A DNA stretch of 64,000 nucleotides. Origin: Parvularculaceae bacterium (GTDB lineage Bacteria; Pseudomonadota; Alphaproteobacteria; Caulobacterales; Parvularculaceae). Below, in pieces: positions 63,129-64,000 of this stretch. The stretch is from contig JANQSJ010000005.1 of the NCBI GenBank assembly GCA_028284065.1, positions 62,001-126,000 of the forward strand, in the 5' to 3' direction. Position 1 is the first letter of the stretch, and each line of letters starts with the position of its first letter. The notes below the pieces were generated by a model that had not been told where the DNA came from, did no database searches, and saw only the letters and a list, made by a program, of their open reading frames with translations. The position numbers and the translations under genes were made by a program.

Positions 63129-64000
63129 CGGGGCTATGTCCGCGCCGAGGCGGCGCATCAGTTCTGCGAAGTTCGGGAAGCTTGTCGTGATCATCGACGC
63201 TTCGTCGATCTCGACAGGCTCGTCCGCCGCAATGCCGAGAACAAGCGCCGACATCGCGATGCGGTGGTCGTGGCGGGTGTCGATGCGCGCGCCGCCTTTC
63301 GGCGCTCCGCCGCCGCTCATGACCCGGAGGAAATCCGGACCCGACTCCGTTTCGACGCCCGCCGCCTTCAACATCGAGACGGTGGCGTCGATGCGATCGG
63401 TCTCCTTAACGCGCAGCTCCTCAATTCCCGGCATATAGACGTCGCCGTCCGCAAACGCGGCGGCGACCGAGAGGATCGGATACTCGTCGATCATGGAGGG
63501 CGCTCGGGAGGCCGGTACCGCAAGGCCCTTCAGCGTCGAATGGCGCGCGCGGATGTCCGCGACCGGCTCGCCGCCGACGGTTCGCTCGTTCTCGAATGTC
63601 AGGTCCGCGCCCATGTCGCGCAGGGTTTCGTATAGCCCCGCGCGCGTCGGGTTCATCAGTACATTGCTGATGAGAATATCCGAGCCCGGCGTAATGAGCG
63701 CAGCGACGATCGGAAAGGCGGCCGAGGACGGATCGCCCGCCACGTTGATCGTCGCAGGCTTAAGCATCTGGCCCCCGGCAACGCGGATGCGTCGACCCGC
63801 GCCGGCCCGCTCGATATGAATTGACCCGCCGAAGGCCGTCAGCATGCGTTCGGTATGGTCGCGAGTCGGCGCCGGCTCATGAATGATGGTTTCGCCCGCC
63901 GCGCCGAGGCCTGCGAGTAGCGCCGCCGACTTCACCTGCGCGGAGGCGACGGGAAGCGCGTAGTCCACGCCCTTAAGGCCTTTCCCGCCCGGCGCGACAG
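63120..64000 (-). CDS. aroA: 3-phosphoshikimate 1-carboxyvinyltransferase, C-terminal part (continues past window)
   Basis: EPSP synthase transfers enolpyruvyl from PEP to shikimate-3-phosphate in aromatic amino-acid synthesis. About 293 codons are visible; reading continues beyond base 64000 with LKGVDYALPVASAQVKSA, so the gene is cut by the window edge. AGDPSSAAFPIVAAL, DEYPILSVAAAFA, ELRVKETDRI and DHRIAMSALVLG are family blocks. In most relatives it is directly upstream of cmk-rpsA; here three opposing genes intervene. Confidence 0.96.
   Translation of the reverse strand, partial: VAPGGKGLKGVDYALPVASAQVKSAALLAGLGAAGETIIHEPAPTRDHTERMLTAFGGSIHIERAGAGRRIRVAGGQMLKPATINVAGDPSSAAFPIVAALITPGSDILISNVLMNPTRAGLYETLRDMGADLTFENERTVGGEPVADIRARHSTLKGLAVPASRAPSMIDEYPILSVAAAFADGDVYMPGIEELRVKETDRIDATVSMLKAAGVETESGPDFLRVMSGGGAPKGGARIDTRHDHRIAMSALVLGIAADEPVEIDEASMITTSFPNFAELMRRLGADIAPSA

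Overview
The window is a GC-rich alphaproteobacterial chromosome segment. Three conserved neighbourhoods point that way: lysA / small LptM-like lipoprotein / argH with a divergent TlpA-type thioredoxin (5.5-9.1 kb); the TIGR02301-Nudix pair (23.0-23.8 kb); and dnaA-rpsT-mutM (51.8-55.5 kb) followed by cmk-rpsA and aroA. A relative of Parvularculales or Hyphomonadales is my best guess, inferred only from protein style and synteny. The segment is mostly housekeeping DNA, with accessory genes at several points. No tRNA, rRNA, CRISPR array, intact insertion sequence or prophage was seen.

Layout. 0-9 kb: end of mutL, a GNAT, a nitroreductase, a large TIGR02302 protein, a small membrane protein, then the lysA-lptM-argH operon diverging from tlpA. 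9-16.5 kb: an unknown lipoprotein, a ParA ATPase, GtrA, a long FabH-type ketosynthase, ygfZ-tag and a dihydroorotase. 16.8-20.8 kb: a run of short N-terminally anchored proteins, three of them paralogues, surrounding a haloalkane dehalogenase. 20.9-23 kb: a DUF2141 / DUF2306 / membrane protein / winged-helix regulator operon with a palindromic promoter. 23-30.5 kb: TIGR02301, Nudix, SRAP, a six-hairpin-like protein, purA, a serine hydrolase, a permuted DAAO-like oxidase and a thioredoxin. 30.5-40.4 kb: two TPP riboswitches. One has no thiamine gene behind it and a very long P3 arm; the other precedes an exported Rid-family gene and thiC. Between them lie a renalase-like oxidoreductase, an M20 peptidase, a phosphodiester glycosidase, a beta-propeller, an amidohydrolase and yghU.

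40.4-50.4 kb: a low-GC trypsin-like protease abutting thiC, a DUF559 nuclease bracketed by palindromes, an exported glutathione peroxidase, TauE/SafE, a saccharopine reductase-like enzyme, cspA, a tail-anchored GH19 protein, and a beta-lactamase/thioredoxin fusion. 50.7-51.7 kb: a phage-type adenine methyltransferase overlapping a PD-(D/E)XK nuclease. 51.8-64 kb: dnaA, rpsT, mutM, a small membrane protein, rpsA-cmk, three genes on the opposite strand (DUF1543, S10 peptidase, dienelactone hydrolase), and the start of aroA, which runs off the window edge.

The most unusual signals are the orphan TPP riboswitch, the thiC-linked exported Rid protein, the paralogue cluster around the dehalogenase, a 105-bp palindromic element present twice (one copy supplies the stop codons of two convergent genes), the methyltransferase/nuclease overlap, and several unusual domain architectures.
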